Shown here: positions 1-8,746 of the stretch, one piece after another
How positions within the stretch are numbered: the stretch's first letter is position 1
Layout: each line of letters opens with the position of its first letter
Assembly: GCA_046496815.1 (NCBI GenBank)
Contig: JAWOGN010000077.1
Location: 1-19,145 of the forward strand
Source: JAWOGN01 sp046496815
Lineage (GTDB): Bacteria > Desulfobacterota > DSM-4660 > Desulfatiglandales > Desulfatiglandaceae
DNA: 19,145 bases
Direction: 5' to 3'
Program-made: the position numbers and the translations under genes
Notes under the pieces: model-generated
Told to the model about the DNA's origin: nothing
The model's input: the letters and a program-made list of their open reading frames with translations, nothing else
The model's database searches: none

Positions 1-209
1 AGCAACTCTCGCGGTTCTTACCCAAAGGTCTTTTTGGACTCATCTACTGGTACATGCTCTATCCCTTCCATCAATGGGTCTTTAAAGGGATGTTACGGGG
101 AATCGAGGAAACGGTGGGGAAACCGATTTTGACCGGACCGGATCGGTTTGCACCCGGGCGGGCGCATACATGCGCAGTTGATCCCGAAAAATGGTCAAGT
201 AAGTCGTAA
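1..209 (+). CDS. C-terminal end of an SDR/DUF2867-type oxidoreductase (5' truncated)
   Basis: This open frame enters from the left edge (first whole codon at 3) and stops at TAA 207-209, so only the last 68 or so residues are present. The tail carries a hydrophobic aromatic stretch, PKGLFGLIYWYMLYPFHQWV, followed by FKGMLRGI. That pattern is typical of the C-terminal DUF2867 part of some NAD(P)-binding 'SDR family oxidoreductase' proteins, where it reads roughly PKG-x-x-GLLYWY-x-x-x-PFH-x-x-x-FRGM. The Rossmann domain would lie outside the window, so neither cofactor nor substrate can be judged. The identification rests on memory of this tail motif only. It is co-directional with the small membrane protein that follows 58 bp downstream. 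Confidence 0.6.
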   Translation, partial: QLSRFLPKGLFGLIYWYMLYPFHQWVFKGMLRGIEETVGKPILTGPDRFAPGRAHTCAVDPEKWSSKS

Positions 210-267
210 ATCCTTTCGTGTTTCTATTTTATTTCACCGCTTGACATCGGCGGGAGCGGCAAAGGGA

Positions 268-426
268 ATGGCAGTGAAAAAAGGGTGGACATACGTCCCG
301 GGACATTACAAAAAAGACGGGACATGGGTTCCGCCCCATCGCAGTGTATGGCGAGAATTGGTTCCTACCATTTGTCTCCTGATCATCCTTATCGGTGTCC
401 TTCTCTATTTGCTTTTCAAAGCTTAG
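268..426 (+). CDS. Small single-pass membrane protein, 52 aa, with an aromatic GHY-KDGTWVPPH motif
   Basis: Start ATG 268 is chosen over upstream in-frame starts because AAAGGGA (261-267) lies immediately before it and because the protein begins naturally MAVKKGW. Residues about 8-24 contain YVPGHYKKDGTWVPPH. This resembles the GYYRKDGTYVxPHYR-type repeats found in various bacterial envelope or secreted proteins. A single hydrophobic helix follows (about 33-50, PTICLLIILIGVLLYLLF), ending in KA. The expected topology is a short soluble N-terminus and one membrane anchor. I do not recognise a named family. The ORF is short, but motif plus clean TM segment make it more likely real than chance. 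It sits between the SDR tail and the molybdo-oxidoreductase on the same strand. Confidence 0.55.
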   Translation: MAVKKGWTYVPGHYKKDGTWVPPHRSVWRELVPTICLLIILIGVLLYLLFKA

Positions 427-486
427 AAATGCTTCATGCGGAAATAGCCGTTTCCGATCGACCGTCGACGCCGATGCGAGCATTCC

Positions 487-528
487 GAAAAAAGGCTGAA
501 CCCCGGGGTCCCTAAATACCCAGGGTTC
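487..528 (-). terminator. Hairpin with a T-run readable on the minus strand
   Basis: Arms GAACCC (498-503) and GGGTTC (523-528) enclose an inner stem GGGT (506-509)/ACCC (518-521) with an 8-nt loop. The left flank is a run of A (488-493), so on the minus strand the hairpin is followed by TTTTTT, as in a Rho-independent terminator. Read on the plus strand it has no U-tract. No minus-strand gene is seen to its right, so it may instead be a transcript-processing or leader structure upstream of the oxidoreductase gene. Confidence 0.3.
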
Positions 529-620
529 CTGAAATCGCGCGCCCCTGAAGAGAGGTTGCAATTGATCCCGCGGTTCATTACCATGTGAATGAGCATAAAA
601 ATCGAGAAAGGACGAATGAG

Positions 621-2705
621 ATGACAGACGATATTCGTTGGGTGAAGACGCATTGCGCCCGAATGGACCACGGCGGTTGCAGCCTGTTGGTGGCGGTTGA
701 AAACAACAAGATTGTCAAGATCAAAGGAGACCCCCATGGATTCTTGAACCGGGGCTATATCTGTCCAAAAGGACTGGCTTCCCCGGACCGATTGACGCAT
801 CCCGACCGTCTGAAGCACCCCCTGAAACGGATTGGAAATCGGGGGGAAGGAAAATGGGAAAGAATAACATGGACCGAGGCGATCAAAACGATCTGCGAAA
901 ACCTCAACCAGGTTAAAGCACAGCATGGCGCCAGAAGTGTTGCCTTTTGCCAGGGGATGCCGAAAGGCATGGAGCATCTGGTTTTGATCCGTCTGGCGAA
1001 CGTTTTCGGCTCGCCCAATCTGGTGGCCCTTCAGGACGTCTGTCATGCTCCCAGGGAAGTGACCGGCATCCATACCTGCGGCTTCTATCCCGTGGCCGAC
1101 TTCCATCATCGAAGTAAAGTGGTCATCTTGTGGGGAAGCAACATCACCGCCACCAACGAAGAGGGTGAGATCTGCAGTTTGCTTTTGGAGCAGTTAAATA
1201 ACGGTACGGAACTCATCGTTGTGGACCCGAAAAAAACGGATCTTGCCAAAAAGGCCAAATACCGGCTGCAACTTAGACCCGGAACGGATCACGCACTGGC
1301 CCTGGCGTTCCTGAAAGTAATCATAGAGGAGGGACGCTACGATCATGATTTTGTTGACAGGTGGACGTATGGGTTTGAAGCCCTGACCCGTCATGTCGGC
1401 AAGTACACACTAAAAACCCTGGCGGAAGTCACCTGGGTGCCGCCTGATCGCATCCAAGAGGCCGCAAGGCTTTATGCCGAATCCCCTCCAGCCGCAATCC
1501 AATGGGGAAACCCCATCGAACACAATATTTATACGTTTGATGCGGCAAGGGCCCTGGTTTCTCTGATGGCCATATGCGGAAATCTGGATGTTCCGGGCGG
1601 CAACATTCAGGCAAACGAGCCCAAGATTCTGGGTTTGGGCAAGTTTGCCGGAACGGATTTGATTCCCTCAAAAAGAAAAGAAATGATTCATGCATACCAT
1701 CAGACCATTCCCAGAATGATGACCGTCCCGCCCGCGTTCTTCAGACAGGCGGTTCTCGAAGGATTCCCCTACCCCGTAAAAGCAGCCTACATGCAATGTG
1801 TGAATCCGATGCTCGGATATGCCGACAGTCGTCAGACCTACGATACCTTGATGAAGCTTGATTTTTTCGCAATATCGGATATTTTCATGACGCCCTCAGC
1901 CCTTCTTGCAGATATCGTACTTCCGGCGGCCACGCACTTTGAATTCGATGACATCGGCCACTACGGTATCGGACACGGGTATGTTCTGGCTCGGCCCAAG
2001 GTCGTGGACCCACCCACAGAATGCTGGCCCGACCTCAAAATCCTGAATGAATTGGGAAAGTCACTCACATCCAGCGAGCATTGGCATGACAATTACAGAG
2101 GGTTTCTGGAAGAGGTCCTGGCGCCGAGCGGCTTGAATTACAGCCGGTTTGTCGATCAAGGGTATCTAAAGGGAGATGATCAGTTCAAAAAGTACGAAGC
2201 GTCGGGCTTCAGGACCCCGACCGGAAAAGTGGAGTTGTTCCTGAGTCAAGCCGAGAAGTTCAAACTATCCCCCCTTCCGTGTTTCACGGGTCTGCCGGAG
2301 GAAGAAGATCCCGACTACCCGCTGGTCCTGACCAGTTCGAAAAGCCCCTTTTATCTCCATTCATCCTACCGGTGGGTGGACAGGCTGAGAAAACTGAGCC
2401 CTCATCCTGAAACCGAGATTCACCCGGAAACCGCCGCAAAGCACCACATTCAGGAGGGAGATGAAGTCATTGTTGAGACCAAGTCGGGCGAAATCGTTCA
2501 AATTGCGCATCTCACGAATGCCATCCATCCAAAGGTGATTTTCGCCGCTTACGGCTGGTGGTTTCCCGAAGGAAATGCCGCCTTGCAGTATGAATGGGAA
2601 AAATCGAATTTCAACATGCTTACTTCCACAGAAAATGTGGGCAAGGAATTCGGCACACCCAACCTGAAGGGGATCGGCTGCAGGATACGGCGAAAACAGC
2701 GGTAA
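621..2705 (+). CDS. Molybdopterin (bis-MGD) oxidoreductase, DMSO-reductase superfamily, with Fe-S site
   Basis: A 694-aa catalytic subunit binding bis-MGD and probably one [4Fe-4S] cluster. ATG 621 is preferred over GTG 585 because AAAGGA (607-612) lies 8 nt upstream. The N-terminal cluster motif is C12-x3-D16-x3-C20-x27-C48 (CARMDHGGC ... CPKG), with Asp where the second Cys is expected. KWERITWTEAI (79-89) opens the molybdopterin domain. C141 in LQDVCHAPREVTG sits where acetylene-hydratase-like enzymes have their Mo/W-ligating Cys. The C-terminal third (from about 575) is the dinucleotide-binding domain, ending with a YGWWFPE block. There is no Tat signal, so it should be cytoplasmic. No electron-transfer or membrane subunit gene is adjacent, so the substrate (for example a hydratase, reductase or other role) cannot be assigned. 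Length is normal for the family. Confidence 0.9.
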   Translation: MTDDIRWVKTHCARMDHGGCSLLVAVENNKIVKIKGDPHGFLNRGYICPKGLASPDRLTHPDRLKHPLKRIGNRGEGKWERITWTEAIKTICENLNQVKAQHGARSVAFCQGMPKGMEHLVLIRLANVFGSPNLVALQDVCHAPREVTGIHTCGFYPVADFHHRSKVVILWGSNITATNEEGEICSLLLEQLNNGTELIVVDPKKTDLAKKAKYRLQLRPGTDHALALAFLKVIIEEGRYDHDFVDRWTYGFEALTRHVGKYTLKTLAEVTWVPPDRIQEAARLYAESPPAAIQWGNPIEHNIYTFDAARALVSLMAICGNLDVPGGNIQANEPKILGLGKFAGTDLIPSKRKEMIHAYHQTIPRMMTVPPAFFRQAVLEGFPYPVKAAYMQCVNPMLGYADSRQTYDTLMKLDFFAISDIFMTPSALLADIVLPAATHFEFDDIGHYGIGHGYVLARPKVVDPPTECWPDLKILNELGKSLTSSEHWHDNYRGFLEEVLAPSGLNYSRFVDQGYLKGDDQFKKYEASGFRTPTGKVELFLSQAEKFKLSPLPCFTGLPEEEDPDYPLVLTSSKSPFYLHSSYRWVDRLRKLSPHPETEIHPETAAKHHIQEGDEVIVETKSGEIVQIAHLTNAIHPKVIFAAYGWWFPEGNAALQYEWEKSNFNMLTSTENVGKEFGTPNLKGIGCRIRRKQR

Positions 2706-2760
2706 CCCAACCAAGCATTGATCTGCATGGAGCGATGATATAGATGTGGGAGTAAAAGGC

Positions 2761-3942
2761 ATGAAAAAATACTATGAGGAGAGATTTAAAGCGCTGCGTC
2801 GTCTGGACGAGAGAATCGCGCCATTGATGGAAATCAACGACATTCTTGAAAAAATGAGAGATGAACTCAGGGAGACGATTTCCTCGGCTTTGGAGGTTCG
2901 GATCCTGCTGCTTGATCCCGATGCCAAGAGATATACACGCCCGCTGCAATGTATCCTCTATGACAGGCCGGTCAACTGTCTGTCCTGCAAGCGGAGCAGG
3001 CCGGTGATTCAAAAGGCTTTGGAAGAAAGAAAGGCCGTGCTGGTGCCCGAAAGCGACCCCATTGAACGAGACGACGGTTCATTGGTTAAAATCGGACCGG
3101 AGGCCGCTGTTCCCGCGTTTGTGGGGGAGGATATCCTTGTCGTTTTGAGTGTGGTCGGGAAGCCCGGGACAACGTTCACGCATAAGGATTTCCTCCTTAT
3201 CGAAGATTTCTCTGAAACCGCCCGAAGCGTAATTTTAAGGGCAAAAAAGCATTGGGAAATGACGGAGGAAAAAATTAGGATTAGCAAGATGCTTACACAC
3301 CTCTCCCCTTTCGTCCCTCTGTCGGTCTTGGATATCGTGGAAAAAAACCCGGAGCGTCTGCTGCAGGAGAAAGAAAAAAAAGATGTAACGGTACTGTTTC
3401 TGGATCTGGAGGATTACACCCGCCTCAGCACTGCATTGCCGGAGATGGAAGTCAACCAAATCGTTGAAACCATGTTTTCCAGTTTCGTTGACCCGATTCA
3501 TCGCTCAAACGGGGACATTAACGAAACGGCCGGGGATGGCTTGATGATTATTTTCAAGGAGGGCGACGTCAATACCAACGCCAAAAATGCGGTCAAAGCG
3601 GCCTTAGACATTCACGACATGAGCCGTGAAATCAACAAGGGACTGGCGTCTCAAAGGGACCCGATTAACGTCAATATGGGAATCAACTCCGGCACCGCGC
3701 TGGTGGGCATGACTCGATTCAAAGGCTCTCTGGATACACGAATGACCTATACGGCCAGTGGCCCTGTCACCAATGCAGCAGCGCGCCTGGCCGATTACGC
3801 CCAGGGAGGAGATATCCTGATCGGAGAAGAAACAAAGCAACTCATTGACGGACTGTGGCCGGTCTATGATGTGGGACTTGCCACACTCAAAGGTATCGAT
3901 AAACCGATGCGGATTTTTTCCCTCTTCAAAAACATAACCTGA
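2761..3942 (+). CDS. Class III adenylate/guanylate-type cyclase with N-terminal GAF-like region
   Basis: A 393-aa soluble protein. ATG 2761 has GGGAG 8 nt upstream; GTG 2746 is an alternative. Residues about 20-165 look like a GAF-type sensor region preceded by a helix, with a cysteine group C64, C73 and C76 (CLSC). Residues about 205-390 form a class III catalytic domain. The metal ligands are D215 (VLFLDLEDYT) and D259 (ETAGDGLMIIF), and the transition-state pair is N338/R342 (TNAAARL). At the two purine-selecting positions it has E255 instead of Lys and T329 instead of Asp/Thr-Asp, so cAMP specificity cannot be assumed. It probably makes a cyclic nucleotide in response to a signal sensed by the N-terminal region. 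It lies 55 bp after the oxidoreductase gene on the same strand and may be co-transcribed with it. Confidence 0.88.
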   Translation: MKKYYEERFKALRRLDERIAPLMEINDILEKMRDELRETISSALEVRILLLDPDAKRYTRPLQCILYDRPVNCLSCKRSRPVIQKALEERKAVLVPESDPIERDDGSLVKIGPEAAVPAFVGEDILVVLSVVGKPGTTFTHKDFLLIEDFSETARSVILRAKKHWEMTEEKIRISKMLTHLSPFVPLSVLDIVEKNPERLLQEKEKKDVTVLFLDLEDYTRLSTALPEMEVNQIVETMFSSFVDPIHRSNGDINETAGDGLMIIFKEGDVNTNAKNAVKAALDIHDMSREINKGLASQRDPINVNMGINSGTALVGMTRFKGSLDTRMTYTASGPVTNAAARLADYAQGGDILIGEETKQLIDGLWPVYDVGLATLKGIDKPMRIFSLFKNIT

Positions 3943-4014
3943 AAAACCAAAAGCCCCCTGTCTCAGAACCGCCGGCTTGAAATCGTAAGCACGTGCCATA
4001 AACTTCAAAGCATT

Positions 4015-6216
4015 ATGCAGATGCGTCCTTATGTAACGTTCATTGCCAACGGCCTTTTCGTGCTTATAGTTTTTGTATCCACCGTATTTGCAGCGGAGAA
4101 TTCGGCCTTGCACGGAAAGGAATTCCGTATGACCCCTAGAAACCCGAACAAACTCGTTTCTGAGAAAAGCCCCTATTTGCTTCAACACGCCTACAATCCG
4201 GTGAATTGGTACCCGTGGAACAGTGACGCTTTCAACAAGGCAAAAAATGAAGACAAACCGATTTTCCTGTCTATCGGCTATTCAACCTGCCATTGGTGCC
4301 ACGTGATGGAAAAGGAATCTTTCGAGGACACCGAGGTGGCGGAGTTGATGAATGAAACCTTTGTTTCCATCAAAGTAGATCGAGAAGAACGGCCCGACCT
4401 GGATCACGTATACATGACCGTCTGTCAAATGCTCACGGGAAGCGGCGGTTGGCCCCTCACGATTATCATGACCCCGGACAAGAAACCTTTTTTTGCAGGA
4501 ACTTACATCCCCAAAGGAAATCGATTCGGCCGGACCGGCATGATCGAGCTCATTCCGCGTATCCGAGAGATCTGGGCAACGCGTCGGGATGAGGTCTTTA
4601 AATCCGCCGATCAGATCCTCAGTGCGCTTCGGAGCATGGAGAAGGACACGGCCGGAAAAGACCTGGGTAGCGACGTCCTCGATAGGGCCTATCAAGAGTT
4701 GGCTCACCGGTTTGACCGGGAGTTCGGCGGCTTCAGCGACGCACCGAAGTTTCCCTCACCCCACAACATCCTCTTTATGCTCCGTTACTGGAAGCGATCG
4801 GGAAATGTAACAGCACTGGAGATGGTCGAAAAAACCCTCCATAAAATGCGTCGAGGCGGCGTGTATGACCAGATCGGCTATGGGTTCCACCGATATGCCA
4901 CCGATAAGAAATGGCTGGTGCCTCACTTTGAAAAGATGCTTTACGACCAGGCGATGCTGACATTGGCCTACCTGGAAACCTATCAAGCCACCGGCAAAGA
5001 CATCTATGCCAAGACAGCCCGGGAAGTGCTCACGTATGTGTTGCGCGATATGACGGACTCGGAGGGAGGCTTCTATTCGGCCGAAGATGCCGACAGCGAG
5101 GGTGTTGAGGGAAAATTTTACGTCTGGACGGAAACCGAGATTCGCGAGATCCTCAACACAGAGGATGCGGATTTGATCGTGAAGGTGTTCAATGTGGAGG
5201 CCGCGGGCAACTTCAGGGAGGAAGCTTCCGGAATAGAAACGGGCACCAATATCCTGCATCTGGCGAGGCCCGTCTCCCAAATCGCCGCAGACCTCGATTT
5301 GACAGCGCAGCACCTTGAGAGTCGAATCCAAGCCGCGAGAGAAAAGCTGTTCGAAGTCCGTGAAAAACGAGTGCGCCCGCATAAAGACGACAAAATCCTA
5401 ACCGATTGGAATGGGCTGATGATTGCCGCCTTTGCACGCGGCGCTCGAGTCCTGGGTGAACCCAAATATGCTGAGGCGGCAAAACGCGCGGCCTCTTTCA
5501 TCCTGTATCACATGCGCGAGAAAAACGGCCGCCTGCTGCATCGCTACCGGGATGGGGAAGCCAAAATCACAGGCCACCTGGATGACTACGCCTTTATGGT
5601 GTGGGGGCTCATTGAACTGTATGAAGCCGACTTTGAAGCCCGGCACTTGAGGACCGCCCTTCAACTCAATGCCGATATGTTGGCGCATTATTGGGATGAA
5701 AACACGGGCGGACTTTTCTTCACGCCGGCCGATGGAGAAAAACTCATCGTTCGGAAAAAAGAGCTCTACGATGGTGCTGTACCATCCGGCAACTCGGTGG
5801 CAATGCACAATCTCTTAAGACTGGCTGGCCTCTCCGGTGATACCGCTTTGAATGAAAAGGCTGCGAAAATCAGTCGCGCCTTTTCCGAGCAAATTAAGCA
5901 GGTCCCTTCCGGGTACACGCAATTTCTCGTCGCGGTGGACTTCGCGCTTGGACCGGCTTATGAAGTGGTGATTGCAGGTTCCCCCGGTGCAAAAGACACC
6001 GCTGAAATGATCCGGGCGCTTGACAGTCGGTTTATCCCCAATCGGGTTACCCTTCTGCGGCCCACCGACCGGGAGATGCCGGACATTGTGGCGATCTCCC
6101 CATTCATAAAGCCCCATGTCAGCATGTATCACAAGGCCACCGCCTACGTCTGTACCGGCAACGCTTGCAAGGCTCCCACGACCGATATTACGGAGATGCT
6201 GAGTCTCATTCAATAG
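4015..6216 (+). CDS. DUF255/YyaL-type thioredoxin-fold protein with six-hairpin domain, probable signal peptide
   Basis: A 733-aa member of the DUF255 family (bacterial YyaL, eukaryotic SPATA20). From ATG 4015 the first 26 or so residues are a signal-peptide-like hydrophobic segment ending VSTVFA-A. The conserved family start, NKLVSEKSPYLLQHAYNPVNW, begins near residue 45. The thioredoxin-like domain holds C92-H-W-C95 and the KVDREERPDLD and GSGGWPLT blocks. The remainder (about 230-700) is an alpha/alpha six-hairpin-type repeat with the GGVYDQIGYGFHRYATD and HFEKMLYDQA motifs. Biochemical function is not settled in the family; a redox or sugar-related role is only suggested by the folds. An in-frame ATG at 4129 has a better ribosome binding site and would give a 695-aa cytosolic form. 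The gap from the cyclase gene is 72 bp. Confidence 0.9.
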   Translation: MQMRPYVTFIANGLFVLIVFVSTVFAAENSALHGKEFRMTPRNPNKLVSEKSPYLLQHAYNPVNWYPWNSDAFNKAKNEDKPIFLSIGYSTCHWCHVMEKESFEDTEVAELMNETFVSIKVDREERPDLDHVYMTVCQMLTGSGGWPLTIIMTPDKKPFFAGTYIPKGNRFGRTGMIELIPRIREIWATRRDEVFKSADQILSALRSMEKDTAGKDLGSDVLDRAYQELAHRFDREFGGFSDAPKFPSPHNILFMLRYWKRSGNVTALEMVEKTLHKMRRGGVYDQIGYGFHRYATDKKWLVPHFEKMLYDQAMLTLAYLETYQATGKDIYAKTAREVLTYVLRDMTDSEGGFYSAEDADSEGVEGKFYVWTETEIREILNTEDADLIVKVFNVEAAGNFREEASGIETGTNILHLARPVSQIAADLDLTAQHLESRIQAAREKLFEVREKRVRPHKDDKILTDWNGLMIAAFARGARVLGEPKYAEAAKRAASFILYHMREKNGRLLHRYRDGEAKITGHLDDYAFMVWGLIELYEADFEARHLRTALQLNADMLAHYWDENTGGLFFTPADGEKLIVRKKELYDGAVPSGNSVAMHNLLRLAGLSGDTALNEKAAKISRAFSEQIKQVPSGYTQFLVAVDFALGPAYEVVIAGSPGAKDTAEMIRALDSRFIPNRVTLLRPTDREMPDIVAISPFIKPHVSMYHKATAYVCTGNACKAPTTDITEMLSLIQ
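4116..4131 (+). promoter_or_regulatory. Internal ribosome binding site and in-frame ATG in the DUF255 gene
   Basis: AAAGGA (4116-4121) stands 7 nt before ATG 4129, in frame with the long ORF. The upstream ATG 4015 has no recognisable Shine-Dalgarno. Starting at 4129 removes the signal peptide and begins MTPRNPNKLVSEKSPYLLQH, just where the conserved family sequence begins. Either this is the only true start, or the gene makes two forms. Confidence 0.45.
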
Positions 6217-6466
6217 GCTGCGTCGGGCATGCCGCTCCCATGGATTGCCTGCTGACATAAGGAGATATCTATCTGTCACCGGATTGAAAAACATCCGCAT
6301 TTGCATTTCACAAAAATCCGCGATAGTATTGTTTTGATGCATATGGGTTTGGCACTTCAATAATGAGGTGGCTGGCACTTACCGCTGACGAACTTGAGGC
6401 GGCTTCTGAAAAGAACCCTTGCGGCCCACATTCCGGTTATGATGCTTCCCAACCCACAGAATTCTC
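6217..6466. other. Intergenic region upstream of the TPM gene
   Basis: About 250 bp without a convincing ORF on either strand. It contains two direct copies of TGGCACTT (6350-6357 and 6373-6380, 23 bp apart, about two helical turns). The first part of each resembles a sigma-54 -24 element, but neither has a matching -12 GC. A promoter for the TPM gene is expected here; I cannot point to a good one. Confidence 0.3.
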
Positions 6467-7291
6467 ATGCGTTTTTTAAATAATTGCTGTCACATGATTC
6501 GTTTCTCACCCCCAAAATATTTAGGTGTTTTTGCCACTGTTGTCTGTCTATCGCTTTTTCTTTGGCTTGCAGGCGCCGCAAAAGCTGAAAGGCCGATTCC
6601 CAAACCGACGGGACCGGTCAATGACTTTGCAAATGTGATTCCCTCCGACTACGAGCAAAAAATAACCGCCGTCGCAACCGAGTTGTATCAGAAAACCGGC
6701 ACAGCGGTGGTTGTCGTGACGATGCCGGATATTGGCGGTGCGGAATACAATGATTATGCGAACCGACTTTACAGTGCATGGGGAATTGGAAAAAAGGGAG
6801 AAGACAACGGTGTATTGATCTTTGTAACCGTCAAGGAAAGAAAAATGCGCATCGAGACGGGGTATGGTGTAGAGGGGATTCTGCCGGATGGTCTGGCGGG
6901 AGAAATCCGAGACCGTTACATGATTCCTTACCTCAAACAGAACAAGTACGGTGAAGGTCTGCTGAACGGTATGCTTGCGGTTGCGCAGGTGATCTCCAAA
7001 GAGGCAGGCGTTGAACTCACGGGTCAGGCGGCAGCCGAAGCCCCGAAAAGAGAACGATCCGGTATCGGTTTCTTGCCGATCGTCCTGATTATTTTGTTTT
7101 TGATGTTCTCGTCCCGACGGCGCGGCGGATCCTGGCTGTTTTTTCTCCCGTTCCTCCTTGGCGGCGGTCGCGGCCGCGGAGGCGGATTCGGAAGCGGTGG
7201 GGTTGGGGGTGGTTTTGGCGGCTTTAGCGGCGGATTCGGTGGATTCGGCGGCGGCATGAGCGGCGGGGGCGGCGCCGGAGGGGGATTTTAG
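6467..7291 (+). CDS. TPM-domain (YgcG-like) membrane-anchored protein with Gly-rich tail
   Basis: A 274-aa protein. The N-terminus has a signal-peptide-like hydrophobic segment (about 19-40, ending GAAKA). The TPM domain follows (about 50-175) with PVNDFANVIP at its start, then TGTAVVVVTMP, WGIGKKGEDNGVLIFV and MRIETGYGVEGILPDG, which are the family hallmarks. A transmembrane helix follows (about 200-215). An Arg-rich turn leads to a very Gly/Phe-rich tail (about 232-274), as in other YgcG-like proteins. ATG 6494 (residue 10) is an alternative start; neither has a clear Shine-Dalgarno. TPM proteins are envelope proteins often encoded with LemA; some family members are implicated in photosystem repair in plants, but the bacterial role is unclear. 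LemA is indeed encoded two genes downstream, with a nucleotidyltransferase-like gene between. Confidence 0.9.
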   Translation: MRFLNNCCHMIRFSPPKYLGVFATVVCLSLFLWLAGAAKAERPIPKPTGPVNDFANVIPSDYEQKITAVATELYQKTGTAVVVVTMPDIGGAEYNDYANRLYSAWGIGKKGEDNGVLIFVTVKERKMRIETGYGVEGILPDGLAGEIRDRYMIPYLKQNKYGEGLLNGMLAVAQVISKEAGVELTGQAAAEAPKRERSGIGFLPIVLIILFLMFSSRRRGGSWLFFLPFLLGGGRGRGGGFGSGGVGGGFGGFSGGFGGFGGGMSGGGGAGGGF

Positions 7292-7434
7292 ATAGGGCTT
7301 CTTGCTGCTTCACACGCATGAGGGTTCACTGGCCCTGTTTCGAAGTGCTCGACCCATGCCGGCTTTTTCATTGGAGATCTTGTCAATCGTGTTGATCCCG
7401 TAAAAGATTTTTTTCAAAACGTTACGGAGGTGTT

Positions 7435-8166
7435 ATGGGTAGAGGCATAAAAGATCCGAAGGAAATTCTCCCTGAAATCATTTCCGAATACAAGGGAGTT
7501 TTCGGCGATGAGCTGGTCGGCATCATCCTTTACGGCAGTGCGACAGGACCGGACTTTATACCTTCAAAGTCGGACATCAATTTCATAATTGTTCTCACGG
7601 AACGCGGAATGGATCGGCTGGATGGGGCGTTTGACACGGTGAAGAAATGGCGTAAGCGAAACGTGGCAACACCCCTTTTTTTGACCGAAACGTATGTGGA
7701 AACTTCGCTGGACGTATTTCCCATCGAATACCTCAATTTTCAGCGGCACCACCTGCGGGTTTACGGAAAGAACATTTTGAGCGATCTCTCCTTCAATCCG
7801 GATTTCATTCGGCTTCAGTGCGAACGGGAAATAAAGGGGAAGCTGCTTTTGCTCAGGGAGGCCTATCTCGAGACGGCTGACAAAGCGAAGGCGTTAAAGG
7901 AAGTGATCAGCCGGTCGCTCGGTGCTTTTGTGGCGATTTTCGAGGCCCTTCTTTACCTCAAAGATGTGGCGTTGCCGAAAGAAAAGCGGGAGGTTATTCG
8001 GGCGACCGCCGACGCATTTGCATTGGATGGCTCCGTGTTTGAGAAGCTCCTGGACGTGAAGGCGGAAAAAATCAAACCGAGCGATGATGAATTGAAAAAG
8101 CTTTTCCAGACTTATCTGACAGAGGTTCGAAGACTATCAAAACGGGTGGATGCGTTGGGAGGATAA
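7435..8166 (+). CDS. Nucleotidyltransferase-fold (Pol beta type) protein with C-terminal helical domain
   Basis: A 243-aa cytoplasmic protein with a strong ribosome binding site, CGGAGG (7425-7430), 4 nt before ATG. The N-terminal half (about 10-110) has the Pol beta signature LYGSATGPD...SDINFIIVL: G34-S35, then D47-x-N49. The canonical motif is G-S-x(n)-D-x-[DE], so the second metal-binding acid is Asn here. E98 in VFPIEYLNF could serve as the third acidic residue. The C-terminal half (about 125-243) is predicted to be all helical, as in other small nucleotidyltransferases with a KNTase-C- or HEPN-like partner domain. It could adenylylate or otherwise nucleotidylate a small molecule or protein, or be a catalytically weak homologue. 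It is followed 1 bp later by lemA, so the two are almost certainly translated together. Confidence 0.75.
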   Translation: MGRGIKDPKEILPEIISEYKGVFGDELVGIILYGSATGPDFIPSKSDINFIIVLTERGMDRLDGAFDTVKKWRKRNVATPLFLTETYVETSLDVFPIEYLNFQRHHLRVYGKNILSDLSFNPDFIRLQCEREIKGKLLLLREAYLETADKAKALKEVISRSLGAFVAIFEALLYLKDVALPKEKREVIRATADAFALDGSVFEKLLDVKAEKIKPSDDELKKLFQTYLTEVRRLSKRVDALGG

Positions 8167-8167
8167 A

Positions 8168-8746
8168 ATGAGTCGAGGGTTAAAAACTGTTCTGATCATT
8201 GTCGGCATCCTCATACTTCTCTTGGTGATTCCTTATTCGTACCTTAAAGGGACCTACAATTCCCTTGTCACCATGGATGAGGGCGTCAAAGGAGCCTGGG
8301 CGCAAGTTGAAAATCAGCTTCAGCGTCGGTATGATCTAATCCCCAACCTTGTGGAGACGGTCAAGGGATTTGCGTCTCAGGAAAGAGAGGTTTTCATAAA
8401 GGTGGCCGAAGCCCGCTCCAAGGTGGCCGGGGCGGGGAGCATCGACGATAAAATCGAGGCCAACAACCAGCTTTCCTCCGCCCTGTCCAGGCTCCTGGTT
8501 GTGGTGGAGCGGTATCCGGAATTGAAGTCCAATACCAATTTCATCCGTTTGCAGGATGAACTGGCCGGCACCGAAAACCGGATCGCCGTTGAGCGGCGGC
8601 GCTTCAATGAAACGGTGAGGGCCTACAACACCAAGATACGTTCTTTCCCCACAAACCTTATCGCAGGGATGTTTGGGTTTGAAAAGGCGACCTTCTTCGA
8701 AGTTCCCAAAGAGCGCCAGGAAGCCCCTCAGGTGAGATTTGATTGA
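8168..8746 (+). CDS. lemA: LemA family membrane protein
   Basis: A 192-aa protein. ATG 8168 is chosen over ATG 8150 because GGGAGGAT (about 8158-8164) precedes it and overlaps the stop of the upstream gene, indicating translational coupling. An N-terminal transmembrane helix (about 6-23) is followed by the LemA signature: YNSLVTMDEGVKGAWAQVEN then QLQRRYDLIPNLVETVKGFA (about 30-69). Long helices follow, with YPELKSNTNFIRLQDELAGT, ENRIAVERRRFNETVRAYN and FPTNLIAGMFGF. This matches the family along its full usual length (about 185-200 aa). LemA proteins form membrane-anchored helical bundles of uncertain function and are often genetically linked to TPM-domain proteins, as here. Confidence 0.95.
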   Translation: MSRGLKTVLIIVGILILLLVIPYSYLKGTYNSLVTMDEGVKGAWAQVENQLQRRYDLIPNLVETVKGFASQEREVFIKVAEARSKVAGAGSIDDKIEANNQLSSALSRLLVVVERYPELKSNTNFIRLQDELAGTENRIAVERRRFNETVRAYNTKIRSFPTNLIAGMFGFEKATFFEVPKERQEAPQVRFD